This document shows, one piece after another, positions 12,250 through 23,924 of a DNA stretch of 64,000 nucleotides (its first letter is position 1; each line of letters starts with the position of its first letter). Both the position numbers and the translations under genes were made by a program. The notes below the pieces were generated by a model, which made no database searches, was not told where the DNA came from, and saw only the letters and a program-made list of their open reading frames with translations. Where the stretch lies: positions 868,001 through 932,000 of the forward strand of contig NZ_CP012328.1 in assembly GCF_001262715.1 (NCBI RefSeq), in the 5' to 3' direction. The stretch comes from Spiroplasma turonicum. GTDB lineage: Bacteria > Bacillota_I > Bacilli_A > Mycoplasmatales > Mycoplasmataceae.

Positions 12250-12342
12250 TGCTACTCTCCCATTATTAAATTATAAATATTAAGTTTTAATTAAATTATT
12301 TAATTCACAAAATCATTTATACTAGATAACTTATAATTTATG

Positions 12343-12348
12343 TATAAT
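12343..12348 (+). promoter_or_regulatory. extended -10 promoter for a leaderless transcript
   Basis: TGTATAAT lies with its last base six positions before ATG 12355. A transcript from this -10 would start at or next to the ATG, with no room for a Shine-Dalgarno, and none is present. The same arrangement recurs at the paralogue (15620-15625). Confidence 0.55.
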
Positions 12349-12354
12349 TATATT

Positions 12355-13083
12355 ATGAATAAAAATAATTTATTTGTCAAAATACAACTTAACAAAAAAG
12401 ACTTTTGTTTAATGGTTGGAATACTAAGTTTTATTGCAAATATTTTTGTTTTAAATTTAAGAAATTTAAGCTATATAAATGCAATAATATATTTTGACAT
12501 ATTCATTATTTTTTTAAGTTTAATTATTACTTTAAAATCATTAAACAAACTATATACAGGCAAAAATTGTTATGATTATCATAATAGAACTTTAATACAA
12601 AAGTTATTATTAGCAAACTTATGTTTTTTATTAATTATATCCCTTACTATTATTTTAATTGCTTCAATAAGCATTAATCAAATGATAGATATGAAAGATA
12701 CAATTTTTAAATTAAATTTAAAAAAAGCTCATTGAAAAAAACTTAAAGAAGTATTTGTTATTAATAAAGTTTTAATTTATTTTGTATGTTTAATATTATC
12801 AATATGTTTATTTACTGGTTATGCAATTACAATAAATGTTTATAACTTGATTAAAATTTTAAATAATAATATTAGAAAATTAGTTAAAAGAATAATTATT
12901 TTAACAAAAAATACATTATTAAAGCTTATTTTACTTGTTTATAAATTAGAAACTTACATTTTAATTGAAATAAAAGATTATTTAATTCAAATATTAAAAT
13001 TGTTTAAAAATATATTTATAGTAAAAGTATTTTATAAGATAAATAGAATATATTCTTTTTATAAATGGAGCGTAATACCTTAA
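12355..13083 (+). CDS. multi-pass membrane protein, array paralogue 1
   Basis: 242 residues starting MNKNNLFVKIQLNKKD, chosen over an ATG 15 bases upstream because the paralogue at 15632 starts the same way and because the -10 box falls on the upstream codons. Four hydrophobic helices lie at about 20-40, 45-65, 90-112 and 140-165; the C-terminal 70 residues are a Lys/Ile/Leu-rich amphipathic stretch ending YSFYKWSVIP. No family recognised. It sits 56 bases before lipoprotein 1, and the same membrane-protein/lipoprotein order is repeated at 15632-18769, so the two products probably act together at the membrane (inference). Confidence 0.7.
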
Positions 13084-13139
13084 GTAAAATATATTTAATT
13101 TTTTTAAATTTTAATTATATATTACGAGGAGGATTTTAA

Positions 13140-15455
13140 ATGAAAAAATTAATAAGAACACTTGTTGCCCTTACTTTTTTATCAACCCCAGTAACATCAG
13201 TTGTTGCTTGTGGTAAAAAAGAAAAAAATACAGGGTCAAACAACGAAAAAACATTAACTGATCTGCAAAATGATATGTTAGATGGAGCAAGTTTTTTATC
13301 AAAAATGATATTATCAGGAAGACATGAAAACCTGAATTATAATGTAAATGAAATTTTATCAATGTACTTAACCCCTATTCCAACTGCATTAATGATGCCA
13401 GTTAACTATAAGTTTAATAATGAAGACATTAATTTCACAACAAAACTAAATAAATATAAAAGCTTATTAGCACCTTCAATAAATAAAATAAATAATGATA
13501 ATTATTCAGGGATATTTACTAGTTATGTAATGGGAATGTATGACAATGATTTCTATAATAACTTTTTAAAAAATGGTTATTTTGAAGATTCTTTTAATCA
13601 AACTGGTGGAAAAGGATTCAATAAAAAATCAGATAATGAGCTTGGAATCCTTGCTGGTTTTGATAAAGACTTAAAACTTTCAGAAGAAGAAAATAGAAAA
13701 AATCTAGCTTGAGCAATTCAAGATACTGGTGCACTAACAAACTATCTACTAGATAAAGGTTATGATGGTTCTTATCCAGGAGATACAAATGGAACAAGTA
13801 GTCCTAAAAGTTCTTCTAATGATAAAAAAGGTGGGACTAATGGTAGTGGTTATTTATATTACAATTCAGTTGTTTCCAAAGGAAAAGGTTCATATAATGC
13901 AAATAAAATTAAAAAAGAATTAAAAGACAAAATAGATGAAACTAATGTTTTTGAAAAAGCTAATATAACAAAAAAAGATTACTCTTCAAAAATTAATGGT
14001 TTATCATTTAATAAAACCGGTTCAATGATTGCAAATACTGCAGGAAACTTAAATGTTCAAGGATATATAAATAATTTCTCATCTATAATTGATGCTGTAA
14101 GTGAAAGTGATTTTGGAGCAGAAGCATTATTAAATGTATCAAATTATATGACTCCACTTTTAATTAAAAAAGGTGATACTTCATACACTATGATGCAATT
14201 AATAGCTACAAGTATGATTCAAAATATTCAAAATGTAATTAAAGATATTCAAGAAAATGAAGACTTTAAATTGTTTTTAAAAAATAAAGGTTTTGATGAA
14301 AATACGCTAAACATAACTTTCTCTAAGTTTGATGAAATTGGAGCAGGTGATTTTGGTATTCCAGGTTTTATAGAACCAAAATATAATAAGGCAAAAATAA
14401 CAAGACTTTACGACAGAGATGAAAACTCTGAAGTAAGTCCATTAGATAATCTTAAAAATGTATCAAAATTTCTTAACGAATTAGCTAAATTACAAAAATC
14501 ATTAACAAATGAAGAAGACATAAATAAACTATTGGTGGAATTATACACTGGAGAAGATTCAATATTTAATGATTCATATGGACTTATTATTAATGGTGCA
14601 TTAACAATTAAAGGTATTGGTCAAGAATCATGAGTAAAATTAGTAGGCAAAAAAGCCGAAGGTGCTACAAATTTATTATCCCTATTATCAAATGTTTATA
14701 ATGATTTATCAAAAAACGAAACTAAAGAATTATTATTAAGTGTTTCAAATAACGAAATATATAATAATAAAGCAATTTCTGATTTAAGTAGAACTGAAAA
14801 AATGAAACTAATTAAAGAATTAGGATATGATTACAATGAAAAAACATATACTGAAAACTCTTTCTTTAAAAACTACTATAATTCATTAAAAGATACTAAC
14901 AAAGAAGGAGTTAAAGAAATAAACGACTTATTTAAGTATTTAAAAGAAGGTTTAAATGATGCGATGAATGAAGTTCACAATAAGGCATTACAATACATAT
15001 ATGATGACAAATATTGAAAAACTTCAAATGTAACTTTAAATGCCACTGATCCATCAGAATTAAATGCTAAAATGGAATTTACATTAGAGTACAATGGTAT
15101 TGGAGATGCAGAATCAAACGCTGACTTACAAACTACTAAAATTGATGTTCCAAATAACTTTAATCCTTATCAAACAAAACTTAGCCATCAAGAAGATTAT
15201 TTAAAAAATGAAGAATTAAATAGCCAAGTAGATAAAAATAAAGTTTCAGGTAAAGTACTTGGTAAAGAAAAACTTAATCTTGATGATAATGGGTTAATTA
15301 ATTATGATGGTAAAGGTGAAAAATACAAAAATGTAAAACATAAATATAATATTGTATGACAAAACATAAGTAATAGTTCCGACAATCCTTATTGAGTTAT
15401 TGTTGATGTTAAATCATATAATGAAAATGGTGAAGAATTCTATAACATATATTAA
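13140..15455 (+). CDS. large paralogous lipoprotein 1 (MOLPALP-like)
   Basis: 771 residues behind GAGGAGG. The signal peptide MKKLIRTLVALTFLSTP ends in VTSVVAC, with the lipidated Cys near residue 24. Shared with its two paralogues: SMYLTPIPTALMMPV, WAIQDTGALTNYLL, GGTNGSGYLYYNS, KTGSMIANTAG, ALQYIYDDKYWK and the C-terminal end EEFYNIY. It has no recognised enzymatic domain. The organisation (long, Asn/Lys/Ser-rich, tandem copies) resembles the paralogous Mollicute lipoproteins annotated as MOLPALP; I recall that family only loosely. All apparent interruptions are TGA-Trp, so the gene is intact. It is exported and anchored on the outer face of the membrane and probably faces the host. Confidence 0.8.
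13603..13900 (+). repeat. near-identical direct repeat within lipoprotein genes (copy at 16923-17220)
   Basis: This ~300-base block of lipoprotein 1 is nearly identical at the nucleotide level to 16923-17220 in lipoprotein 2, at a constant offset of 3320. The adjacent middle parts of the two genes are clearly diverged. This is a mosaic pattern expected from recombination or gene conversion. Confidence 0.75.
15031..15455 (+). repeat. near-identical 3' direct repeat of lipoprotein genes (copy at 18345-18769)
   Basis: The last ~425 bases of lipoproteins 1 and 2 align without gaps at a constant offset of 3314 and differ at few positions. Lipoprotein 3 is similar in protein but clearly diverged in DNA here. 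Confidence 0.8.
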
Positions 15456-15480
15456 AAATAATAATTTTAAATTGATTAAT

Positions 15481-15537
15481 AACATATTCTACATGCTGTC
15501 TTGAATATAATTCATAAAGTAAAGAATATGTTTTTTT
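15481..15537 (+). terminator. probable terminator after lipoprotein 1
   Basis: AACATATTCT (15481-15490) pairs with AGAATATGTT (15523-15532), followed by a T7 tract. The 32-nt loop is long but contains its own small inverted repeat (GAATATAATTC). Confidence 0.55.
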
Positions 15538-15619
15538 ATGTCGATTTTATAAAAGAAATATATAAATTTAAAAATAAAACATAAGTGTTTCAATATTATA
15601 GCAACCCTATAATTTTATG

Positions 15620-15625
15620 TATAAT
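15620..15625 (+). promoter_or_regulatory. extended -10 promoter for a leaderless transcript
   Basis: TGTATAAT with the last base six positions before ATG 15632 and no Shine-Dalgarno, matching the arrangement at 12343-12348. Confidence 0.55.
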
Positions 15626-15631
15626 TAATAT

Positions 15632-16360
15632 ATGAACAAAAGAAACTTAGACACAAATAAAATCTCAATTAAAAAAGATATACTATATATTTTTATGATA
15701 GTTTTGTTTTTAACAAATATATGTGGTTTTGAAAATGGAACATCTAATCTTATAAATGTACTAATATATTTTGATATTTTTATTATGTTTTTATGTTTAG
15801 TTTTTAGAATTAAGTTATTAAAAAATATTTATAAAAATGTTAATACTATTTCAATTAATAACAAAAACATAATTAAAAATATATTCTTTATAAACTTATT
15901 TATAATTATAATAATTTTTTTATTGTCTTTATTGATAATTAATACAAGTGTCGAACAGTTAATTAATATTAGTGAAACTTTGAATAAATTTAAAATAAAT
16001 CATAATTCAAATGAATATTATAAAAATTTATTTAAAATGAATATAATTATACTTTATATATTATGTTTAATATTTATGATAAACATTTTTATAAGTTATG
16101 CTATTGCAATAAATATGTATAACGCATTCAAAATATTCAATAATTATTTGAAAAAATTTATAATTTCTTTAGTTATATTAACTAAAAAGAGACTTTCTAG
16201 ATTAATAGAAATTTTTTTAATTCTCAGTTTTTTATTAATACAAAAAGAAATTGTTTTAGTGATTTTTAAAATTAAACTATTTAAAGAGTATTTTTTATCA
16301 AATATATATTACAAAATAGTTCAAAACAATTCTTATTATAAATGAGTTTCAATACCTTAA
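15632..16360 (+). CDS. multi-pass membrane protein, array paralogue 2
   Basis: 242 residues, paralogous to the protein at 12355: same N-terminal pattern (MNK..., KKD), IYFDIFI in the second helix, SYAIAINMYN in the fourth and the same C-terminal tail ending YKWVSIP, where the Trp is TGA at 16343. Four hydrophobic helices are visible, followed by a basic, isoleucine-rich tail. No known family recognised. It lies 48 bases upstream of lipoprotein 2 and is probably co-transcribed with it. Translation seems to be leaderless. The repeated pairing with a lipoprotein suggests a membrane-embedded partner, possibly for export, anchoring or immunity-like protection; none of these can be shown from sequence. 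Confidence 0.7.
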
Positions 16361-16408
16361 TTTTTATTTAATTATTTTAAAAATAAAAATTAGAGGAGAT
16401 GAAATAAA

Positions 16409-18769
16409 ATGAAAAAATTAATACGAACACTAGCAGTTCTAACTTTTTTTGCTACCCCTATTTCAACAGTAGTTGCATGTGGCAATAAAGACAAATCAAA
16501 AGATTCTGATAAAAATAATGGTAATGGAAATGAAGACCCAAATAACCCAATTGATCCTAACTTACCAAATGATTTAACTGAATTACAAAATCAAATGGTA
16601 GATGGAGCAAGTTTTTTATCAAAAATGATAGTTTCAGGAAGACATGAAAACTTAAATTACAATATAAATGAAATACTTTCAATGTATTTAACCCCTATTC
16701 CAACTGCCATGATGATGCCAGTAACTTACAAATATAAAGACAATGAAATTAATTTTGCTTCAAAACTTGAAAAGTATAGAAGTCTATTAGCTCCATCAAT
16801 AAATAAAATAAATAATGATAATTATTCAGGTGTATTTGCAAGTTATATAATGGGAATGTATAATAATGATTTTTACAATAATTTCTTAAAAGATGAGTAT
16901 TTTGAAGATTCATTTAATAAAACAGGTGGAAAAGGATTTAATAAAAAATCAGATAATGAACTTGGAATTCTTGCTGGTTTTGATAAAGACTTAAAACTTT
17001 CAGAAGAAGAAAATAGAAAGAATCTATCTTGAGCAATTCAAGATACTGGTGCACTTACAAACTATCTACTAAATAAAGGTTATGATGGTTCTTATCCAGG
17101 AGATACAAACGGAACAAGTAGTCCTAAAAGTGCTTCTAATGATAAAAAAGGTGGGACTAATGGTAGTGGTTATTTATATTACAATTCAGTTGTTTCCAAA
17201 GGAAAAGGCTCATATAATGCTATTAGCTCAAAAAAAACAATAATTGATAAATTAAGTATAAATGATACTTTTGAAGCTGCTAATCTTAAAAATAATGAAT
17301 TCTCATCAAAAATTAATAATATGTCATTTAATAAAATTGGTTCAATGATTGCAAATACTGCAGGAAGTTTAAATTTAAAGGGTTATATAAATAACTTTTC
17401 ATCAATGTTAGATAATGTTGATGAATCAGATTTTGGAGCTGAGGCCTTAATAAATGCAACAAATTACTTTACACCATTTTTAGTCAAAAAAGAAGATACT
17501 TCTAATACAAGAATACAATTAGTGGCTTTAAGTTTATTATTAAATGTTCAAGAAGCATTAAAAAATATTTTAAGTAATGACAATTTAAAAACATTTTTAA
17601 TAGAAAATGGTTTTAATGAAACATTATTAAATAGTAGTTACAGTTTTAGTGAAGCAATATCTTCTTCCCAACTTATGTTTCCGAATCCTGAAACAGCAAA
17701 AATTACAAATATTTATAAAGAAAACTTAGAAAAAATAGACCCTATTGAAAACTTAAAAAACATATCAGACTTATTAAAAGAATTTTCTAAATTCCAAGTA
17801 AATCTAAAAAACCAAGAATTAATTGAAAAGTTTAAAAATGATTTTTTTATATATAAAAAATCACCATTTTATAAATCTTATTCGTTAATAATTGATGCAA
17901 ATATTTTTTTTGTGGGAAGTCTTGGAGGTATCGGAGTTGATGGTTGAAAACAACTTGTTGGTGAAAAAGTTGAAGGAGGTTCAAATTTACTTAATTTATT
18001 GTCAACTACTTATAACAAGTTAGCTAATATTGACACTAAGGAAATCTATGAAAATATTTCTAACGATGAAAATTTTAAAAACAAAAACATTAGTGATTTA
18101 ACAAGAAAACAAAAACTAAATTTAATTAAAAGATTAGGTTATGACTCATCAGAAAAAAAATATACAAAGGACTCAATTTTATATAATTCTTATAATCAAT
18201 TAAAAAACTATGATAATGTTGGTGTAAAAGAATTAAATGAATTATTAGTCTATTTAAAAAATAGTACTAATGAATCTATGAAACCTTTACACGAACAAGT
18301 ATTGCAATATATTTATGATGACAAATATTGAAAAACAACTGGTATAACTTTAAATGCCACTGATCCATCAGAATTAAATGCTAAAATGGAATTTACATTA
18401 GAGTACAATGGTATTGGAGATGCAGAATCAAACGCTGACTTACAAACTACTAAAATAGATGTTCCAGATAACTTTAATCCATATCAAACAAAACTTGAAC
18501 ATCAAAAAGAATTTTTAAATAATGAAGAATTAAATAGCCAAGTAGATAAAAATAAGGTTTCAGGTAAAGTACTTGGTAAAGAAAAACTTAATCTTGATGA
18601 TAACGGGTTAATCAATTATGACGGTAAGGGTGAAAAATATAAGAATGTAAAACATAAATATAAATTAGTGTGACAAAACATAAGCAATAGTTCTGACAAT
18701 CCTTATTGAGTTATTGTTGATGTTAAATCATATAATGAAAATGGTGAAGAATTCTATAACATATATTAA
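16409..18769 (+). CDS. large paralogous lipoprotein 2 (MOLPALP-like)
   Basis: 786 residues with an AGGAGATG Shine-Dalgarno. Signal peptide MKKLIRTLAVLTFFATP with lipobox STVVAC. Behind the Cys there is an Asn/Asp/Pro/Gly-rich linker (residues about 27-55) that is longer than in lipoprotein 1. The same conserved blocks are present (SMYLTPIPTAMMMPV, WAIQDTGALTNYLL, ALQYIYDDKYWK, EEFYNIY). Two stretches are almost identical in DNA to lipoprotein 1, while residues about 330-560 are strongly diverged. The gene is intact under code 4. Role inferred: surface-exposed variable lipoprotein; no binding partner can be named. Confidence 0.8.
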
Positions 18770-18857
18770 TAAATGATAAGGTGAATGAAAACTCTTTTTA
18801 TTAATATTTGTTTATAATAATAAGGTAAAAATTAATATCTTTTAGAATGAGGATAAT

Positions 18858-21191
18858 ATGAATAAACTAACTAAAATATTAGCAGCAGTAATTTTTTTTA
18901 CAACGCCAACAATATCAGTTGTTGCATGTGGAAAGAAAAGTAATGACAATGAAAACAATGATGCAAATATAACTACAGATTTACAAAAAGAAATGCTAGA
19001 TGGAGCTGAAATAATGTCAAGGTTTATTTTAGCAAGTAGACATGAAAATCTAAATTATAATTTAAATGAAATACTTTCAATGTATTTAACTCCTATCCCT
19101 ACTGCTTTAATGATGCCAGTAGCTTATAAATATAAGAATCAAAATATAAATTTTAATACAAAAATTAATTCTTTTAAAAACTTATTAGAGCCAAACTTAA
19201 ATAAAATAAATAATGATAATTATTCAGGTGTATTTGCAAGTTATTTAATGGGAATGTATGATGATTCATTTTATGAAAACTTTATTAATAATGGTTATTT
19301 TGAAGATTCATTTGATGAATATGGGCATACTGGTTTTAATAAATCAAGTAACAATGAAATGGGAATACTTGCAGGATTAGATAAAGAATTAAAACTTTCA
19401 GAAAATCAAAGTAGACGAAATTTAGCTTGAGCAATTCAAGATACAGGTGCCTTGACAAATTATCTATTAGATAAAGGCTATGATGGTGCATTTCCTGGTG
19501 ATACAAATGGAACAACAAGTCCTCAATCAAGTTCAATTGATAAAACAGGTGGTACAAATGGTAGTGGTTATTTATATTACAACTCCATTATCTCAAGTGG
19601 TAAAGGAACTAAAAATGGACTTAAAATTGCAAATAATAGTGTTACTGAAAAATTAAGCGAAAGTAATACTTTTGAAGCTGCTAATCTTAAAAATAATGAC
19701 TTCTCATCAAAGATTAATGGTATATTATTTAATAAAACTGGTTCAATGATCGCAAATACTGCAGGTAGTTTAAATATGAAAGGATACATAAATAATATGT
19801 CTTCTCTTTTAGAATCAGTTAATGAATCTGATTTTGGAGCTGAATCACTACTAACTTTATCTAATTACATTACTCCATTATTAATAGATAGTAGTAGAAC
19901 TAGTGATTTAATAATGCAAGCTGTAGCATTTAGTTTATTAATTAATTCTATATCTTCAATAAACACTATACAAAATAAAGATTCAAAAATATATAATTAT
20001 TTGAAATCTAAAAATTTTAATGAAGAAGTTTTAAATACTAAAATTAATCATAGTGACCCAATTGATTCTAAATTATTAACTAGTTTAAAAATTTCATCAA
20101 CAATTGAAAGTAGTATTGAAAAAATTAAAACAATTAGACTATATAGTCAATCTGAAAATGAATCTGAACCATTAAAAAATTTGAAAAATATATCTGATTT
20201 TTTACTTGAGTTAAAAAGTTTTCAATCTCAATTAAGTGATGATGATAAAAAAGAATTTGCAAATTTACTATTTTTAGATGATGATTCACCTTTTAAGACA
20301 AATTATAATTTAATTATTAAAGCTAATATATCTGGGTTTGACTTTGGGGGTGTTGGAGAAGATGGTTGAAAAGCAATGATTAAAGAAGATGCATCAGGTG
20401 CAATAAATCTATTAAATTTAATTGGTAGTGCGTTTGATGGGTTATCAAGTAATGAAAGTATGGAATTAGTTAAGTCCATTGATAAAAATAATGATTATAA
20501 AAATAAATCTGTATCAGATTTAACAAGAAAACAAAAACAAACTTTGATTAAAAACCTGGGTTATGATTATTCAAATAAAAAATATATTGATGATAGTTTC
20601 TTCAAAAATTATAATCAATTATTAACTAATACTGGAATACCTGGTGTCAATGAGTTAAAAGACCTGTTTGAATTCTTTAAAAAAAGCACCAATGATTCAA
20701 TGCAATTAGTTCATGAACAAGCCTTGCAATATATTTATGATGATAAATATTGAAAAATGACTAACAAGAATATATCTTCAACAGATCCAACAGAATTGGG
20801 AGGTAAAATAGAGTTTACTCTAGAATATACAGGAAATGGTGACTCTGATTCTAATGCATCTAATCAATTAACAAAAATTGATGTACCTGAAAATTTTAAC
20901 CCTTATCAAACAAAAGTTGATCATCAACAAAAATTTTTAAAAAATAATAATTTAACTGATAAAATTGATTCTAAAAGAAAATCAGGAATAGTTTTGGGTA
21001 AAAGCCTCTTAGGTTATGAAGATAAAGATCTAATAGAATATGATGGAAAAGGCGAAAATTATAAAAAAGTTAAAAATACTTACAAAATCATTTGAGAAAA
21101 TATTAGTAAAAACTCTGACACACCTCATTGAATTGTCACTGACATTAAATGTACAAATGAAAATGGTGAGGAATTCTATAATATATATTAA
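18858..21191 (+). CDS. large paralogous lipoprotein 3 (MOLPALP-like)
   Basis: 777 residues, start ATG behind GAGGATA. Signal peptide MNKLTKILAAVIFF with lipobox ISVVAC. It keeps all the conserved blocks of the family (SMYLTPIPTALMMPV, WAIQDTGALTNYLL, GGTNGSGYLYYNS, SDFGAESLLTLSNY, ALQYIYDDKYWK) but is the most diverged copy, lacks the near-identical DNA blocks and has no membrane-protein gene in front of it. It follows lipoprotein 2 by 88 bases. It ends at a strong terminator. It probably represents an older duplication than copies 1 and 2. Confidence 0.8.
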
Positions 21192-21216
21192 AAAAACTCT
21201 TAACAGAGTTTTTTTT
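21191..21216. terminator. bidirectional intrinsic terminator
   Basis: AAAAAACTCT (21191-21200) pairs with AGAGTTTTTT (21205-21214) around a 4-nt loop. It separates lipoprotein 3 from the convergent small membrane protein, whose stop codon lies in it. Confidence 0.9.
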
Positions 21217-21679
21217 ATAAATCATAATTTGAACTATTATTAACATTTGAATCATTTTCAAAAATTGGTGTAATTGGTTCATTATTTTTATTTGCCATTT
21301 CATCAATAGTTTTAGTTTCTGCTTTACCTACTAATATTAAAATTCCTCCTACTAAAAGACTAGTGAACAAACCAAAAACACCTGCTCATATTCTAACTTT
21401 TACTTTACCCGATAAAAGCAATGATGATAAAATTATGTTTAATAATGCTAAAATTACAAAAGATATGCAAATTCCAAGTGAAATACGTGCCATCATCCTT
21501 GTATATGTTGCAAATTTTTCAAATTGTTCTTCATTATTTTTATAATCCTCTTTCATTTTTTCTATTGTACTTTCAATTGCCATAGCAGAAATTGCATTTA
21601 AAGAACCATAAAGTATAACTATAGAACTTATTACTATAACTACAATTGCTCCACCCTTACATAATCCATTTATTTTCAT
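21215..21679 (-). CDS. small multi-pass membrane protein, cassette A
   Basis: 154 residues; TGA at 21386-21388 is Trp. Start MKINGLCKGGAIV behind GGAGA. Hydrophobic helices lie at about 8-32, 65-90 and 100-118; the third ends in VGGILILVGKAE. The pattern [VI]GG-x-L-x-L-x-GK at the end of the last helix and a Lys-Gly/Ala-Gly start after a short polar N-terminus are shared with the proteins at 23922 and 31176. The C-terminal 35 residues are polar and Asn-rich, probably cytosolic. Each of the three genes sits next to a DUF3137-like gene. No known family recognised. Confidence 0.75.
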
Positions 21680-21721
21680 ATTATATTCTCCTATATATTA
21701 ATTATAAATTAATTGTATTTA

Positions 21722-22738
21722 TTAATAAATACTTTCAACATACACTAATGAATTAATTATTAAATTTAAATCCCTTTTAAGTTTTTTTGATAATCTCTTT
21801 TTAAACTCTTTATAACTATTTATACTTTTATACTCAATAACACCTAGTGGATAATCATTTATTCTTGTAGACTTTTTTTTATGTACTACATGAAAGTTAT
21901 TATATATACTTAACTTATGAAAGTTATCATCATTTTCTATACTCATTAATTTATCGATCAACTTTGGAGTTAAAAACATTGCTGCTCTAATATCATTTGA
22001 TTTTAGATTTATATCATATTTTCTATTAAATAATTCCGATTCTGTTTGATAGTTTTTATCAAATTTGGTCCCTTTTGATACAACAATATTATTATAACTT
22101 TCATCAAATTTATCATTTTTATAATAAAGTTCATAAATAATAGTATAATCCACACGAGTTGTTTTACCATTTGAACGAACTGTCTTATAAGGATCATTTA
22201 TAAAAAATAATGAATTTTTATTTTTAAAATTAAAAATAATATTATTAACACTATTTTTTTTATCATCAAAACTAGTATTATTAAATTTTCTCTCATTTGA
22301 ATAAAAGCTTATAGTAGAGTTGTTATAAATAAACTTAATATCATTAATCAAATTTGAATAGCTTGAATTGAATAATATTCCGTTATAAAGCCTTGTCATT
22401 CGATCATTTTTAAATTGTAAGTTAGCAATTTTTTTAAATGAATTAAAAAAACCAAAATTATAAAACCTAGACAAACCATAAATTACAATTAATATAAAAC
22501 CTATTCCAATAATCAAAAAAGATATAATCATATTAATTGTTAAATTATTTTTTTGGTTTGTTTTTAAGTCAAATAAAGTATACTTTAAAAGACCACCTAA
22601 TAATAGTAATACTCCAATTATTAATATTAATATTCTAAAAATTATTAATCTATTTATAACTTTTAATAAATTTTCAAATTCTTTATCTTCTTTAAACTCA
22701 CTATCTATTAAATCATCAATTATACTATCTTCCATCAT
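21722..22738 (-). CDS. DUF3137-like membrane protein, cassette A
   Basis: 338 residues, start behind AAGGGA. Two membrane helices at about 32-52 and 65-90, then a soluble domain of ~240 residues. The domain contains the block YQTESELFNRKYDI ... IRAAMFLTPKLIDKL, shared with the proteins at 24395 and 30034; this block resembles DUF3137, where a similar phrase precedes a conserved LTP motif. The function of DUF3137 is unknown. The start of the small membrane gene follows after 42 bases on the same strand. Topology predicted: both termini inside, with the domain cytosolic. Assignment to DUF3137 is by eye and should be treated as likely, not certain. Confidence 0.7.
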   Translation of the reverse strand: MMEDSIIDDLIDSEFKEDKEFENLLKVINRLIIFRILILIIGVLLLLGGLLKYTLFDLKTNQKNNLTINMIISFLIIGIGFILIVIYGLSRFYNFGFFNSFKKIANLQFKNDRMTRLYNGILFNSSYSNLINDIKFIYNNSTISFYSNERKFNNTSFDDKKNSVNNIIFNFKNKNSLFFINDPYKTVRSNGKTTRVDYTIIYELYYKNDKFDESYNNIVVSKGTKFDKNYQTESELFNRKYDINLKSNDIRAAMFLTPKLIDKLMSIENDDNFHKLSIYNNFHVVHKKKSTRINDYPLGVIEYKSINSYKEFKKRLSKKLKRDLNLIINSLVYVESIY

Positions 22739-22878
22739 TAATTCCCTTCATAAGTTTATAATACCAAATATAAATATAAACTTGATATTTATATTAAAAA
22801 ACTATTGCATTAAACCTACTTTAATATTTTAAAATAATATAGAAGAAAAAACTCTTCAAACATAGAATAGAGGTAATT

Positions 22879-23898
22879 ATGAGAGCAATAATCGTTAGTG
22901 ATAATAAAGAAGAAATTGTAAAGTTAGTTGAACAAGAAGAACCAAAAAACTTAAAAAATGGTGAAGTTTTAGTTCAAACAACCTTATGTAGTCTGTGTCA
23001 TAGTGATTTACATATGGCACAAAACCCACTTAATATAGGAGTTTCAATTGGCCATGAATCAATAGGAAAAGTTTTAAAAGTTGGTGAAGGAGTTAATAAA
23101 CTGAAAGTTGGTGATTTAGTTGGTTTTCCAGCTGGTTTACATGGAGCATGCGGTAGTTGTTATTATTGTAAAAATAATGATGAAGTTTTCTGTGAACAAG
23201 CAGAATATACAACTGAAAGAGGTTATGGTACTATGCAAGATCTATCAATTGAAAGAGAGGATTATTGTATAAAACTTCCTGATAATATTGATTTAGGTGC
23301 TGCTTGTATAGCAACATGTGCTGGTATTACTGTTTATAAGGGTTTTAAATCATCGAAAATTAAAGAAGGAAGTATTGTTGCAATATTTGGAATTGGTGGT
23401 CTTGGTAATGTTGCTGTTGAATATGCTAAAAACTTTTATAAAGCAAAAGTTATAGCAATTGGTTCAAATAAAGATAGTTTAGAAATTGCAAAAAATAAAG
23501 GTGCTGATTATGTTATAAATTGAAAAGAAGAAAACTTCAAAGAGAAGTTGTACTCAATTTCACCAAGAGGAGTGGACGTTTCATTAGTTACTAGTTCTAC
23601 TTCAGAACAGTTTAAAATGGCTTATGAAACATTATCACCAACTGGCCAACTAATTGCAATAGGACTTCCACCTGAAAATTTAGAAATAAATATACCTGAT
23701 TTAGTTATAGGTGGAAAACAAATAATAGGATCATTGATTGGTAATAGAAATGATTTAAAAGAGTGCTTTGATCACCTTGTAAAGAAAATTTTTAATCCTG
23801 AATATGAAATCGTTAATATTGAAGAAGCTCCAAAGTACTTTAAATTAATGAAAGATAATAAACTATTTAAAAGAATCGTGTTTAATTTTAATAAATAA
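22879..23898 (+). CDS. zinc-dependent alcohol dehydrogenase
   Basis: 339 residues, normal length, behind an AGAGGTAA Shine-Dalgarno. Catalytic zinc ligands: Cys in SLCHSDLHM, His in GHESIGKV and a later Cys (AACIATCAG region). Structural zinc site: CGSCYYCKNNDEVFC. Rossmann NAD(P) motif IFGIGGLGNVAVEYAKN. The best match is the AdhP/AdhA group of propanol-preferring alcohol dehydrogenases, which interconvert short-chain alcohols and aldehydes with NAD+/NADH. TGA at 23521 encodes Trp. The gene has its own terminator and sits, on the opposite strand, between two cassettes of the DUF3137 cluster, so it looks inserted and not part of it. Confidence 0.92.
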
Positions 23899-23924
23899 AA
23901 AACAGATATAAATCTGTTTTTTTA
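23897..23924. terminator. bidirectional intrinsic terminator
   Basis: AAAAAACAGAT pairs with ATCTGTTTTTT around a 4-nt loop, between the alcohol dehydrogenase and the convergent small membrane protein. Confidence 0.9.

Noticed and set aside
12020-12283. Plus-strand 87-codon frame
   Set aside because: It is the antisense of the SemiSWEET gene and shows no family motif or Shine-Dalgarno.
13140-21191. Apparent break-up of the lipoproteins into many short genes
   Set aside because: Every break is TGA in frame with conserved sequence on both sides, so each is one intact gene under genetic code 4.
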